A stretch of 64,000 nucleotides of DNA from Euphorbia lathyris (GCF_963576675.1 NC_088912.1:12423001-12487000); one strand, 5' to 3'. Shown: positions 20,396 through 31,003, numbered from the stretch's first letter. Translations and numbers: made by a program. Notes: generated by a model not told the origin, from the letters alone.

Positions 20396-20714
20396 TTTGT
20401 TCAGATACTTCCTTTTGGTTTGACAAATTAGACTGCGTTTTTTGTCTCAAAACCAGCCCATCAGTAGCAATATATTTAAATGTTACCAAAGAAACCTTTT
20501 GTTCTAAATAACTACATCTAATTAGAAACCTTTTTAATTATAAATGTCAAATATTCATTTCTTATGGTCATCTTTGGTAGATCTTGTTTTTCTTGGTGAA
20601 AATTGAAGAGCTAGCCCACAAAATGTTTTGTAAAACTGAACAAGACCTTAGTTGTGAACCAATTTTCAAACTTTCAGTTTCTTTCTTATTCTCATTGTTT
20701 CAGTTTTTACAATT
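20396..20714. other. Intergenic DNA, no gene recognised
   Basis: AT-rich. The 103-codon ORF at 20584-20895 spans this region and the USE/TATA module and has no recognisable domain. Confidence 0.5.
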
Positions 20715-20715
20715 T

Positions 20716-20843
20716 CCGATGTGGGATGTGAAGATAGTGTGCGCATGCTTTCGAGGGCAAAAAAGAAATTGTCGTTTAGTAAAAAAATCCATCCCACATC
20801 GCCTACTTTCAAATGCAAGAATTTTTTTGTCCTTTATAAATAT
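20716..20843 (+). promoter_or_regulatory. USE/TATA snRNA-type promoter module
   Basis: ATCCCACATCG (20791-20801) matches the plant snRNA upstream sequence element RTCCCACATCG. TATAAATA (20835-20842) follows after 33 bp, the spacing of RNA polymerase II-type plant snRNA promoters. An inverted copy CGATGTGGGATG lies about 75 bp upstream (near 20717). The sequence about 30 bp past the TATA box does not resemble U1, U2, U4 or U5 starts, so no snRNA gene is called. Some plant LTRs carry the same words, which is the main alternative. Confidence 0.5.
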
Positions 20844-20997
20844 GCAAGTGAGGATGAATAAACAACAACATGAGTTGTATCGTGTGTTTTATTAAGCCAT
20901 CATGAAGTATATTAAATCTACTATGGATTTGTTTCAAGTTTTGTTTTTATATTTTCAATTAACTTGTTTTAAACATATTGTAGAAAAATAAATGAGC

Positions 20998-21160
20998 ACC
21001 TCGTGAGCTCGTGAATAATCAAGCTGCTAAACGAGCCGAGCTCCAATAACAAATTGAGATCGAACCAAGCTCGAAGCTCAGCTCGAGCTCGATAAGAAAC
21101 TACCGAGCGGAGCTCGAGTAGGTCAAAGCTTGGCTCGGCTCGTTTACAGCCCTACTCCCA
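20998..21160. repeat. GAGCTCG-rich degenerate transposon end
   Basis: Repeated GAGCTCG/GCTCGAGC words end with GGCTCGTTTACAGCCC. This resembles the ends of plant hAT-like non-autonomous elements (TGTAAACGAGCC inverted). No second terminus was identified. Confidence 0.5.
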
Positions 21161-22386
21161 AAAGTCTTTCTCATTGACAAACCTCATTAGACTATTTGTA
21201 ACGTGAAGCATCTACATACAACCTCATATCTTCATTTCCTTAGGAGAATAAGGGCACAAAGGGATAAAAATAGAAGAAAGCTTTTCAAGTTGAAAATTTG
21301 GAAGCAAAAGGAAAACTGGACAGTTATGGTCTAATATTACCATGGACAGTTGAAAGTCTACTCATTTGGCAACAGATGAACCGAAGTTATCGGAAAAACA
21401 AAAGTCCATTTGCACAACTAACATTCATTGCTACAGAACTTTCTATTCAGCTCACGAATGTTGGGATATGATCAAAATTCTCATTGATAAAGTAATGAAA
21501 ATAATGAACAAAAGAAGGATATAACTTATTTTCAAAAGATTTATTAACATAGGTTCCTTTAATATTCAAAATCTATAGTTAGTCCTACTTTTATACCAAA
21601 TAAAAGTGATTTTCAATAAGAAGGACAACTTAAGTAGCAAATATAGATAAACATAAACACATATATATCCTCTAATTCACAAATGTTCATCTATGAATTC
21701 ACTTTTGTTTACTCGGAAACAATGGAGCTAACAAGAGTTGTCAAAATTCAGGAAAAATGGCTTTTTTAAAATTGGAACAGGTTTTTAAAATCATAGAAAA
21801 TTCTCTCAGTTAATGAAAGAAAAACAGGTAGGCAAATCAGAGAATGATACATAAGATGAGAGTAAAACCAAAAATTTCAGATAACCTTACAAGAAAAATG
21901 AACTCCTATATCCCTACTTTTAACTAAAGAGTTTCATGCTATAGTTGAAACTTTTTTATAATAGGTGATAATGAGTACCAATATATTTACTCATTGTATT
22001 GTAGTGACTCACTGCAAACCTAACATCTAGTTGATTAGTTGATTATTGACACCAGCCTGAACTCTGAGTTACTCATACTGACGTGTTAGCCATGATATCT
22101 TCATAATGTCTTTTAACCACTGAAATTATTGGAGTGATCTAATTGAAAACAAACTCAAAATTGAGTGATTTTATTGAGACAAATTTAAGTTTAGTGACCA
22201 ATGTGCATGTAACCCTATGTACTTGTCCAAAAAATTTAATGCCATGTACTTTTAAAATGTCATATTTGTCCTCATAAACTTGCTTAAAGTGACATGTTGA
22301 CCCAACTTATCAATGTCAGAAGTAAAATTGACCAAACTTGACAACGTTAGGGAAATTTTTAAAAGTAAGGAGCAAAGTTAACGATA
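21161..22386. other. AT-rich intergenic DNA
   Basis: No gene seen. The last ~190 bp (from about 22200) resemble a degenerate MITE arm (TGTACTTGTCC, TGTACTTTTAAAATG). The duplicated part known from this window ends at 21611. Confidence 0.5.
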
Positions 22387-22401
22387 AAATTACTCCTAAT
22401 T

Positions 22402-22796
22402 ATAAGCTTTTTTATGCCTGGTTGCAGGGAAGCCCGACACACCGGGACTGGTGTCACTTTGTCTGGAAGCCATATATCCCGCCTTCTCGCTCTATGGCGT
22501 GCTGGAAGTCGATTCTGGGCTATTTGGCAACTCATAACAAACTTCAGCAAAGAGGCTCTTGTATTGTCTCACGGTGCAGCCTTTGCAAGAGGGAAATGGA
22601 AACCGACACGCATATTCTTGTAACGTGTTATTTTTCTGTGCAGGTTTGGAGATCAATCGAGTCGCTGTTTGGCCGATCAATATACACTTCGGGTTCAGTT
22701 ACTGACCTGATACAAGAGAATCTTAAGCAGATATTCAGCACCCAAATTGGTGCGCTATGGAATTCAGCGATTGTTAATGGGATGTGGACCCTTTAG
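22402..22796 (+). pseudogene. LINE zf-RVT region
   Basis: PYIPPSRSMACWKSILGYLA is followed by the zinc-binding stretch RCSLCKREMETDTHILVTC and FSVQVWRSIESLFG, ending at a stop where the W.TRN motif should start. The next codons (TTRNRAIFE) show that the stop replaces the Trp position of that motif. Confidence 0.82.
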
Positions 22797-22904
22797 ACTA
22801 CTAGAAACAGGGCAATTTTTGAAGGAGAGGATCCCCAAATCTCGCTAACTCTTTGGAGGATCTGGCAAGCTGTTCATGAAACGGGCAGACTCGGTCATGG
22901 AGCA

Positions 22905-23400
22905 ATGTGGAAATCAACAACGGAGCAATATATTTTGACAGAGCTACAGCCTCCGCCGGCCTTCTGGATGAAGGTGAACACGGATGCCTCAGTTACTGGC
23001 TGCTCGGGTCCCGCCGTCTGCGGCGGCGTGTTCAGATCAGCAAACGGCATGTTCGCTGGGGCGTTCTCCTATTACCTAGCTTACACTTTTTCATATGCAG
23101 CAGAACTTTCAGCGGCCATATCGGCGGTCAATATGGCTCATGATAGAGGTTGGTTGCGTCTTTGGATCGAAAGCGACTCAATTTTTGTCGTTCATTCGAT
23201 TCGGAATAGAGTTGGGCTAGTGCCCTAGTCTCTTAGGCAGGACTGGCTAACATGCCTAAAAAATCTTGAATCAATGACGGTTGTAGTCTCTCACATCTAT
23301 AGAGAAGGTAATCAAGTAGCTGATCTCCCAGCAAACTATGGTAGAATGAACTCAAATTTAACTTGGTGGACGGAAATTCTCCCGTTCTGTATCTCAGCTT
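22905..23400 (+). pseudogene. LINE RNase H domain, broken
   Basis: WMKVNTDASV, YAAELSAAISAVN and LWIESDSIFVV carry the first three acidic residues in one frame (to 23228). A stop after GLVP precedes SHIYREGNQVADL, which holds the fourth. Confidence 0.8.
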
Positions 23401-23597
23401 CCTTTGTTATTTAGGAGGTTGGCAGGTCTACAGATTTGCTTAGTTTTTCTTTCTGCTAGTGATGTATTTTGTAATTCTTTCATTTCTTCTTAACAAATTT
23501 GGTTCACGGATAGGGTGTTTTGAGTAGGGATGCCAACATAGTTGGGATGCCTATGATTCACACTCCCCGTTTGTCAGCCTTTCAAGCAAAAAAAAAA

Positions 23598-24262
23598 GTA
23601 AATGTAACATTAATTATGTTTTATTTGTGTTATTTCTATGTTTTATCTAAGATATTTATTATAGATGTTTAATCAAACTTCAATGTAACTCATTCCTAGT
23701 TGAAAATGTATTTAGTGGTGCTGAAATTCAATAATTCTTTTTATCGCAAATTTAAAAAAAAATCCATATAATTACACTTTTTATTAATTACATGTCTGTA
23801 TTTTTTTTAAACGGGAACTGAGGTTTTTTTTCGATTGTTGATGTTTTTCTACACTATAAAAATGACAATTAACGATATCAGAGTGAAAATTTCAATAAGG
23901 AGATAAAAATCAGTGGTACTAATTAGAGATGAAAATAGAATAATAATGACATTTTTTAGAGTTTAATTATAAAGTGTCCTACCTATCTTTATTTGGGATC
24001 AAATGTGAAGTTTAAACTCATAATATTATTTTAAAGATGCTAATCTTGTGATGAAGTAAAACCAAACTAATTACACCACAAACTAAAATTCACTTTTTAC
24101 AAATGTTTGCCACCCATATATCACATTCACTCATTTCATTAAACTTGATAATCAATTAATATTCACATAACCATGATGTGATACTCACAATTATTATATA
24201 AAAAAAAAGATCATGTGATGTAACACACATGATAAACATTACTATCAATTGTAAGACCTATT
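23598..24262. other. AT-rich intergenic DNA
   Basis: Nothing recognised. Confidence 0.5.
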
Positions 24263-24645
24263 TTAGCGCTTAACTGCTAGTTCCATTCCAACAAGGGATG
24301 CAAGCAAGGAATCCAATCCAGGAAAGTCAACAATCATCGATAGGGGTACCACCAAGCGGCTATCGTCCATTCCTGATAGCCTATGCCCGTTCCCTATTCC
24401 AAACAAGAATGAATGGGAATTGATCTGACAACGGCTGGGCAAAATCCATCTCTCAATTTACCACCCGGCTAACAGAGGAAGCTAACTACGCGTAATGAAA
24501 GAGCCCTTCCTCACTGACAATTTCCTGACTGGGTTCCAACCCACGTACATACACATGCCATAAAGGGGACACCGGCCGGCCCAGCCCTGCTGCTTGGTTG
24601 TATCGCCCCGTACACCTCTTTTAACTAACTAAAAGCTTGGGCTTC
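24263..24645. other. GC-richer island of unknown origin
   Basis: Composition changes sharply here relative to the AT-rich flanks, with words such as GGACACCGGCCGGCCCAGCC. There is no sustained ORF. It could be an organelle-derived insertion (plant mitochondrial spacer DNA has this texture) or a fragment of an unrecognised LTR. Confidence 0.4.
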
Positions 24646-25739
24646 TTTTTAAAGTTCATCATTTTTTCTTCTCAATTTCATTGAGCGCCACATCATCAAC
24701 ACATGAAAGTCATTTAATGGGAAATTCGATGAAATAATCCAATGTTGTATGTAGATTGTAAGGGTTTGACAGAAAATAGTCCTTAATTTTCCATATAGAG
24801 AAGTTCGGTTGAAATTGCTCGATCTATACAATATTAAGTCTAATAATGGACGGTTTTAAAGGACATGTCTTAATTTGCTATTCACCAATAATGATAAAAC
24901 TAAACTAATTAGTTATTTTCTATAGATATAAGAAATCTAACAAATTCCAAAATAATAACTTTCAACTTTAATAATTGTGATTTAATAATATTAATTTTAG
25001 CTCACTTTTCTTTAAAGAATTTCACCTATCTTAATCTTATTATATTTTTTGATTTAATAATATTAATTTTAGCTCACTTTTTCTTTAAATATTGGGTCAA
25101 ATACATGAATATCATAAATAAATGCAAAATTACAACTAAATCATATTATCAAACTTAATTCTTAATATGTCATTATTTTCTATATATTACAAATAAAGTA
25201 TGATTTTACACTCTAATTTAAAAATTCTAGACCCAATTCATAAATGTTAAACCCTAGAAAATATATCCTAGACACCTAATTTAGAAATTATAATCTTTAA
25301 AATATATTAAAAAGAGGAAATTATATAGAAAAACAAGTTTGAATTTCATATTACACTTAACTAATTCATATATTTGTATCTTATCATTTCATGGTTTTTC
25401 TTTATAAATATATAAAATCTCATATTTTTATTTTCAATTTTGTCAAATTCAGTTATTAATTTAAAAAAAAAACTAACTAAAGTCTGACAGTTTTTAAAAT
25501 TCTGACATAATTGGTATTTCTTTTTGAAAATTAGAAACTTGTAAATATTTAATTAATTTATGATAATCATGTAACTAACCCTATTAAAAATGCTGATTTT
25601 ACTAGTTTGACATAATTCAAAATTATTTCTTGACATAGTCGTAAATAATTTTTCAAATCTGAATTTGTATGTAAATATCCCTTTATGTAAAGCCCAACAT
25701 AATGTGGGGCTTTGGCTTTTGTGCGTTTTCTTTGTCAAC
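24646..25739. other. AT-rich intergenic DNA
   Basis: No gene seen. AATAATATTAATTTTAGCTC occurs twice about 75 bp apart (near 24985 and 25058). Confidence 0.5.
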
Positions 25740-26602
25740 TAATTCCATAAAACCCTAATTGCATCTCTTTAAATTCATACTCTCCAGCCATCATATTCAC
25801 TGGCTTTGAAAACCAGCCCCATAGAGCTTCTCATCTCATTGAAATTGTTTGCTGGAAGCGGACCAGGTCAGCATCTTCTTTTCATCTTTGTCTCTCATTC
25901 ATAATTAGTTCTATTTTTCAGACATTTCATGGACATAATACATAAATTTATTGTTCAAAAGATGATCGATTATAGATTCAAACAGATCTAATTTTGATTA
26001 TGGTATTGTTCAGACCTCAGTTCACCAAAAAGGCTACTAGGAATTAAGCTGGAAACATAGACAATTGCGAAATCTGAGTTAATATTAATTCCTATCTCAA
26101 GAGTTTTTGTATTTACCCATATTATTAGATTCTCAGATGTGTTTGTTTTTTTTATCAAAACCAATTGCGAAATCTGAACAGATCTAGTTTGGAATGTTTA
26201 ATTACATATCTAGACTATATTCTTATCAGGTCTTCATATATATGAATAAGATCTAGATTGCAACCTTTAATAAACTAAAAGAAATCCGAACTTGTTCAGT
26301 TGATGATGATCATTCCAACATGATTTGGTGCATGAAAAATGACTAGGGAGAAATTTGAATAGACGTAGCCATCTCTCCAAACCCTAGATGTGCTAATTTT
26401 GATTCATGTGATGATTTAACGAAAAAAAAGGTTAATTTTAATTTAATAATTCATATGATAATTTTAATTTAATAATTCATATGATAATTTTAATTTTCTA
26501 CAGGAAAACCAATGGTCAAGAAATTGGAAGAAAATCCATGTCTAGATAAGAATGGACATTCTAACAATGATTGCGGAAGGTCGCCGGCGAATTAACTCCC
26601 AA
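25740..26602 (+). other. Promoter and exon-like segments before a TPS exon
   Basis: AAAACCCTAATT (25750-25761) resembles a telo-box leader. GGACCAG|GTCAGC (donor at 25867) and TTTTCTACAG|GAAAAC (acceptor ending 26503) bound a plausible intron. CCCAA|GTAAGTTG (donor at 26603) ends a 99-bp second exon. With the acceptor at 27998 this would make a three-exon transcript. Splice sites are by eye only. Confidence 0.4.
26512..26595 (+). CDS. Putative 27-codon ORF in exon-like segment
   Basis: It encodes MVKKLEENPCLDKNGHSNND followed by CGRSPAN and a stop. No family recognised. It starts eight bases into an exon-like segment with good flanking splice signals. It does not read in frame into the trehalose-phosphate synthase exon at 27999. 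It may be a small peptide or an upstream ORF of a dead gene. Confidence 0.25.
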   Translation: MVKKLEENPCLDKNGHSNNDCGRSPAN

Positions 26603-27998
26603 GTAAGTTGAGGTTTAGAATAACAAATCTCTTATTACGGTTAACCTACTAAATCTGCATTATTTAAAGTGAAAAATATGATGTTTTTGTATTGGTTCAT
26701 GTTTTCAAGTTGCATGATCAAATGTCATATTCAAATGGTGTTTGTTTTCAGAACAATTTACAATCTTAATAGAAAGAAATTCATTCTACTTATTAACATA
26801 TGAGGTTTGTGTTCTTAAGTTGAATATCAAATTTGACAATGGCTAATGGCTTCTATACATCAATACTTGAAAAGAATGATTCAGTAATTTATGATGCAAT
26901 TCTTAGGTATTTGATATGTTACAGGCATATGTGTTCCATGATCTTCAGAATTTATGTGCATTATTATATGAAAAATAAGCAAAAATAGAAGCATGGTCAG
27001 GCAAAAATAGAATTCATGGACTGTTGGCCAAAAATAGAATGCATGGACATTAGTATACAAACAACAAATGGGTGGCACTAAATTTATATTTGCCTTGTAC
27101 ACCACAAGCAATAGAGGATCTCTACAATCATAATAAGTTTTAAAGATTGGTATAACATGTGACAACATTAATATTCATCTTTACATAAACCACAAATGTT
27201 GACTAAATTATAAAGAGAAAATAGAGGAGGGGAAAAATAATAAAAGTAGACTAGGCAATAAATTTAACAAATAATAATGAATATCATTGGGCAAGTAAAT
27301 GCAATTAGAATATGTTCAAACTTAACGGGGGTAATTGCTTAATTCCATTCCTTTGCTTACATAACTTTCAAATGGAATTCAATCACTGATCCGTTTTTTT
27401 TTCTACCAATTTAAGGTAACTCTAGTTAGGAGGGAGAATTCAATCACTGATTTTCCATCCAAATGGATCGTACTTCCAAAATTTCAAAAGACATGGCTTC
27501 CCTAATGTTCACTTTCTTTCTTCTTGTGCTAGTCTGGTAGTTTCACATTAGTTTTCTACTAATACATAGATTACTGTTATTTAAAATTTCATGTTTATGT
27601 TATATTATATATACCTGCATGAATGCAGGTTCATCTTTTTAATATATCTACAACTGTTTTAATTCATTAATCTTATGTTTATGTGATAAATTGATATTAG
27701 GATTTATTTATCACATGTGTTTTTTGTAGCTTGCATATAGTAGTTTTGTTGTTAATCATGTTGCTATAAATGAGTTTTGAAGCTTACTCATACTGAAATT
27801 TCTCTATTCTAGTATCACTCTAATGTTTTTGCTTATTAAAAGTAAAATTTTGGTCAATTGTATGGTTTCCTGCTAATATGACATTAATTTGGTTGTTTAA
27901 AGCTGGATAAATTATAAAATTGATCTTTGTAGTTATTGATGAGCCTAAAGCTAATTTACAATTCATTGACTCTAATGTTTATTTTGCTTCTTCGGCAG

Positions 27999-28175
27999 AT
28001 TTTATTATGTGCATGGGGGATGACAGATTTGACCAAGATATCTTTGAGAGCATAGAAAAAACATGTAGATGATATAGCTGATGTACTAGTATTGCTTCAA
28101 AGTCTGGCAACTCCTCCACGTTCCAAATCGAGAAGCGACACAGAAAAGCAAGTCTCTTTCGACAATGACCTTTAG
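27999..28175 (+). pseudogene. Class II trehalose-6-phosphate synthase, terminal exon
   Basis: After a good acceptor (TTCGGCAG) the frame reads FIMCMGDDRFDQDIFESIE, which matches the GDDRSDEDMFE motif of the phosphatase-like domain in plant class II TPS proteins (TPS5-11 group). It then runs into a stop at 28074-28076. In another frame HVDDIADVLVLLQSLATPP and DTEKQVSFDNDL follow, matching the extreme C-terminus (YLDDT..V..LLQ.LA). About 30-35 residues that normally lie between are missing. The exon start coincides with a split Asp codon, as expected for a genuine intron boundary. The large upstream exons are absent, so this is a genomic relic. Confidence 0.75.
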
Positions 28176-28562
28176 AAAAGCATAAATTGTTTGCCTTTTC
28201 ATTGCATAAACACAGGGTAAAGAAAGTATGCAGTGTAGAAGAAGGACGATGTTATGTTTTTAGTGTATAGTGAAGAAGGATGAGGAGTGGTGTAAGTAAG
28301 TTTTGTGGAAAGTATGTGCTTGTGTTGTTCAGAAAATATAGATGTTTATCTACATAAGTAGTAGTAGCCAATAATAGTTAGGAGAGAATTTCTTTTGTTT
28401 ACATGAAAAATGGCGGTTGCTTCTAAATTAAAAAGCATTCTTACTGGTCAGTTTCTCAGAATTTGTGCTTTGCTTCAAGTTAAATAAGTATCCATAAGTA
28501 CACCCGTCAAAAGACTATGTTCTACCACCTAATGACACAAGACTTTCAAGACAAACAATTGA
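28176..28562 (+). other. 3' flank of the TPS relic
   Basis: No gene; resembles an old 3' UTR (purine-rich stretch GAAGAAGGATGAGGAGTGG). Homology is not testable here. Confidence 0.35.
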
Positions 28563-29240
28563 CTATTCCAATAACAACCCATGTAAATTGTAATCCAAGA
28601 CTTTCAACTCTGCTCCAAGACCTTTCCTTTTAATGTCATACCAAATAATATGATCTCTATTAAGATGACTCTTATCTCCTCTTTTTGAATATCTCAAAAG
28701 TTTCACATTTTCAAACCAATTACTGGACAAACTCGGATTTGTAATAGAGTATAACTTTGTCCAAGTATACTTATCAAGTTCATCCTTCTTCATATAAAAT
28801 TCTGCGTCAAACTGTCATTCTCTGACGAAATAGTTAATGCAAAGATAGCCTTCTAAAAAATGCAATTTCATTGAAACTTCATCCATTGAGTTGATTAAGT
28901 AAACAGGTTGAAGCATTATGCAGAATGTCTCTTTGCTCGTAATAAAAGCCACAATCTCTAGTTTCCAACCATTTTGGTTTAATGTGCATTACCAGTGCAC
29001 ACTACCATGTGTAAAGTGACTACTTCTGGGAACAAAACCATGTACATCTATGTTGTAATCGAGGTAAGGAAATCCTGAGAAGCCCTTCTCCAATTATTTG
29101 ATTTCAATCCATAAATCCAAACTTGAAATTCTAATTTAGGTTCAAGTTTTTGCTGAATTTATAGGATATGAAAAGCCTTGGAGTCACCAATAAAGTCGTT
29201 ATAGCCCAAAACCCAACCATTTATTCTCTTTAATTCAACA
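28563..29240 (-). pseudogene. F-box protein, FBA domain pseudogene
   Basis: From 29240 leftward the minus strand shows GWVLGYNDFIGDSKAFHIL, then LEFQVWIYGLKSNNWRRAS, a SVHW segment, LEIVAFITSKETF and LEGYLCINYFV. The last block (76 codons, 28563-28793) has KYTWTKLYSI, LLRYSKRGDK and IIWYDIKRKG. This is the usual order of the F-box-associated interaction domain (substrate-binding part of SCF ubiquitin ligase adaptors). Several frame changes and stops break it, and the N-terminal F-box itself is not seen. Confidence 0.75.
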
Positions 29241-29502
29241 TCAAGGAATGAAGTCTATAATATCATAAATTAATAAGTGCAACTTTAATGTTTAAATTCT
29301 GGTGTATAGTATAAGAATACTTCTAACTTTGACATTCAAAAGTATTTTTACCCTTAATGGTTAAAATGATACAATTTTACCCTGATAAGAATATCACAGT
29401 ACATTCATCACCAGCAACAAGTTATTAGTGAAAGCAATTTCAATTGCAAACACATGTTATTAGTGAAAGCAACAAGTTGACAAAAATAAAGCTTGAAGCT
29501 AA
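29241..29502. other. Intergenic DNA with MITE-like remnant
   Basis: TTTTTACCCTTAATGGTTAA with ATACAATTTTACCC near 29345-29385 resembles one arm of the MITE type at 11402; no second arm was found. Confidence 0.4.
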
Positions 29503-29862
29503 CTAAATAATTATAAATTTACTCATAAATAGTGAGCAAATAAGAAATACCCTTTCAAGAGCTAGGTTCGTACTTTCCCTTTTTGAAATACATTTACGGT
29601 GTTTTCTACTCATGCCATGTATATTTCTTTTCAAATTGAATTTTCTGAAAAGTTTAAAATATTTTATTTTATTTATTGAGCCCTTCATCTTGACCGTGGC
29701 CGCGCAAAGATCTTCGTACTTTTGGACCTCCTCCTCGGTTAGGAGATGAAAAGGAGCCCGGTATTGGCGGGTGAGTGGTGGAGTTCCCTCCCGTTCGGGT
29801 GATGGTGGTTGTTCATTTTGGTTATGGGCGGAACGGGTCTGAGTGGACCGTGGGGGACGCAT
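29503..29862 (-). pseudogene. Extra ORF of gypsy element, N-terminal fragment
   Basis: Starting at the ATG at 29862, about 95 bp downstream of a TATA box, it encodes a Pro/Arg-rich N-terminus (MRPPRSTQTRSAHNQNEQ) followed by FHLLTEEEVQKYEDL. Similar starts occur in the additional ORF (the so-called putative plant transposon protein) of some Athila/Tat elements. After about residue 60 the composition changes to Lys-rich sequence with no similarity, so the ORF is probably truncated there. A longer frame starts at 30036, but the TATA box lies inside it. Confidence 0.4.
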
Positions 29863-29957
29863 GTTGGCGGTTTGTAGTGGGTGATTGAGAAGGAGTAGAA
29901 GAGGAGTTGGGGAAGTAGGAGTAAGTTGTGGGGGAGAGAAAGAAGGAGAAGGGGGAG

Positions 29958-29965
29958 TATTTATA
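29958..29965 (-). promoter_or_regulatory. TATA box of extra-ORF promoter
   Basis: TATAAATA on the minus strand, followed by a CT-rich leader and the ATG at 29862. The nearest ACGC/GCGT dyad ends at 30010, 45 bp upstream. Confidence 0.6.
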
Positions 29966-30009
29966 GGAGAGGGATGGGAATCCAAGTAAAACTCGGATTC
30001 CCAGGGGGT

Positions 30010-30187
30010 ACGCGAGGCGTGAAGGGGCCACGCCACGTGTATCCCACCTCCTGACCATTATTATTCGCAAAAGGGGTAAGGTACGCGGGGCGTGAAAGGG
30101 CGCACGCCTAGCGTATTACACCTCCTGCCCCTTTTTGATGGTAAAAAGGGGGAGGATGCGGGGCGTACATGGGGGTACGCCCCGCGT
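30010..30187. promoter_or_regulatory. CpG dyad array 1 (three pairs)
   Basis: Pairs of 11-mers start at 30010/30030, 30083/30104 and 30156/30177. In each, an ACGCGGGGCGT-like site precedes an ACGCCCCGCGT-like site. Start-to-start distances are 20, 21 and 21 bp, and pairs repeat every 73 bp. The spacers of the first two units are recognisably related (CACCTCCTG), so this is a diverged 73-bp tandem repeat with a conserved dyad. It lies just upstream of the TATA box at 29958. Confidence 0.75.
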
Positions 30188-30496
30188 AAAAGGCAGAAGT
30201 TGAAGAATTTTTTCGGTTTTAGTAGTTTTATGATTTTTAATTTGGTGGTTTATGGTTTATTAGTGAGTATTTAATGATTTTTATGATTTTTAAGTTTATT
30301 TAGGAAGGTGGTTTAGATAGAATTAATGTGGAGGGAAGGTGAAAGGATTTGAATTTGAAAGGAGGGGATGTGATTGGAGAGAAGAAGAGGTGGATTGTGG
30401 AAGTGGGAAATATATATGGGGAAGTGGGAAGAGTAATTGAAGAGTGGAGAAAAAAAAGCTGCCATGGGGAGTTGTGATTCACAACTCCCCGAGGAT

Positions 30497-30682
30497 ACGC
30501 GATGCGTGCCCTAGAGCACGTCCCGCCTGTCCTCCCACGTGGCATTTATTAAAAAGGGGGGTTAATTGCCACAGGTGACGTGAGGCGCGGTAGGAGGGGC
30601 GCCCCGCGTAACGTGTCTTTTATTGAGAGAGATGAGTCAGAAACGCAAATGCGCGGGGCGTACTGGGTTGTACGTCACGCGT
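30497..30682. promoter_or_regulatory. CpG dyad array 2 (three pairs)
   Basis: Pairs start at 30497/30518, 30578/30599 and 30651/30672, each 21 bp apart. The pair-to-pair steps are 81 and 73 bp. A TATA-like run (minus strand CCATATATATTTCCC, near 30410) lies about 80 bp downstream on the minus strand, followed by another CT-rich leader. Confidence 0.72.
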
Positions 30683-30742
30683 GTTTAAGAATTTTTTGGA
30701 TTATCAATGGGATTTGTTTTTCTTTCACTTTATGAAAAATGA

Positions 30743-30880
30743 CAAAAATAAAAATAAAAATAAAAATAAAAAAATAAAAATAAAAATGAAATGAAAATAA
30801 AAGCAAAAACAAAAATAGAAATAAAAGTGAAAATAAAAATTTAAAATTTAAAAAAATAACAATTACTCAAAGGGGAAAAC
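30743..30880. repeat. AAAAAT-type simple repeat
   Basis: Nearly uninterrupted AAATAAAAATAAAA array with a few substitutions, separating gag from the promoter-like modules. Confidence 0.9.
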
Positions 30881-31003
30881 TAAGACGACATAAAAGGGTA
30901 AATAAATAAAACAAGTCTATGATACATATACATAAGGGGTTCGAGAAATTCAAACCAATGCTACGTTTAGAGTCGAAATAGCTCGACTTTCTCGTGCGGC
31001 GGC

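Larger units (their letters stand above)
1..21611 (+). repeat. Copy A of a >21.6-kb direct duplication
   Basis: Position 1 matches 42406 and position 21611 matches 64000, in the same orientation and without rearrangement. Both ends are limited by the window, so the true unit is longer. Differences I found by eye between A and B: C35/T42440, G7452/A49857, G19784/A62173, C21090/T63479, a 15-bp deletion in B near 50728, a 2-bp deletion in B near 57106, and a 1-bp insertion in B near 59433. Every nested insertion is shared, so the duplication is younger than all of them. It is either a very recent segmental duplication or an assembly artefact such as a retained haplotype. Confidence 0.95.
22387..23597 (+). 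mobile_element. 5'-truncated LINE, plus strand
   Basis: It starts before the zf-RVT segment (KLFYAWLQGSPTHRDW, about 22402-22450) and continues through zf-RVT and RNase H. The 3' UTR has the hairpin CCAACATAGTTGG (23533-23545), CAGCCTTTCAAG and a run of A (23588-23597). Protein-level similarity to the LINE at 16932-18118 shows one family in both orientations. No convincing target duplication was found. Confidence 0.87.

Noticed and set aside
20835..20895. A U-snRNA gene after the USE/TATA module
   Set aside because: The sequence about 30 bp downstream of the TATA box matches none of the U1, U2, U4, U5 or U6 5' ends.
28563..28793. Stand-alone small protein
   Set aside because: The sequence continues upstream in other frames as an F-box-associated domain, so it is a pseudogene fragment.
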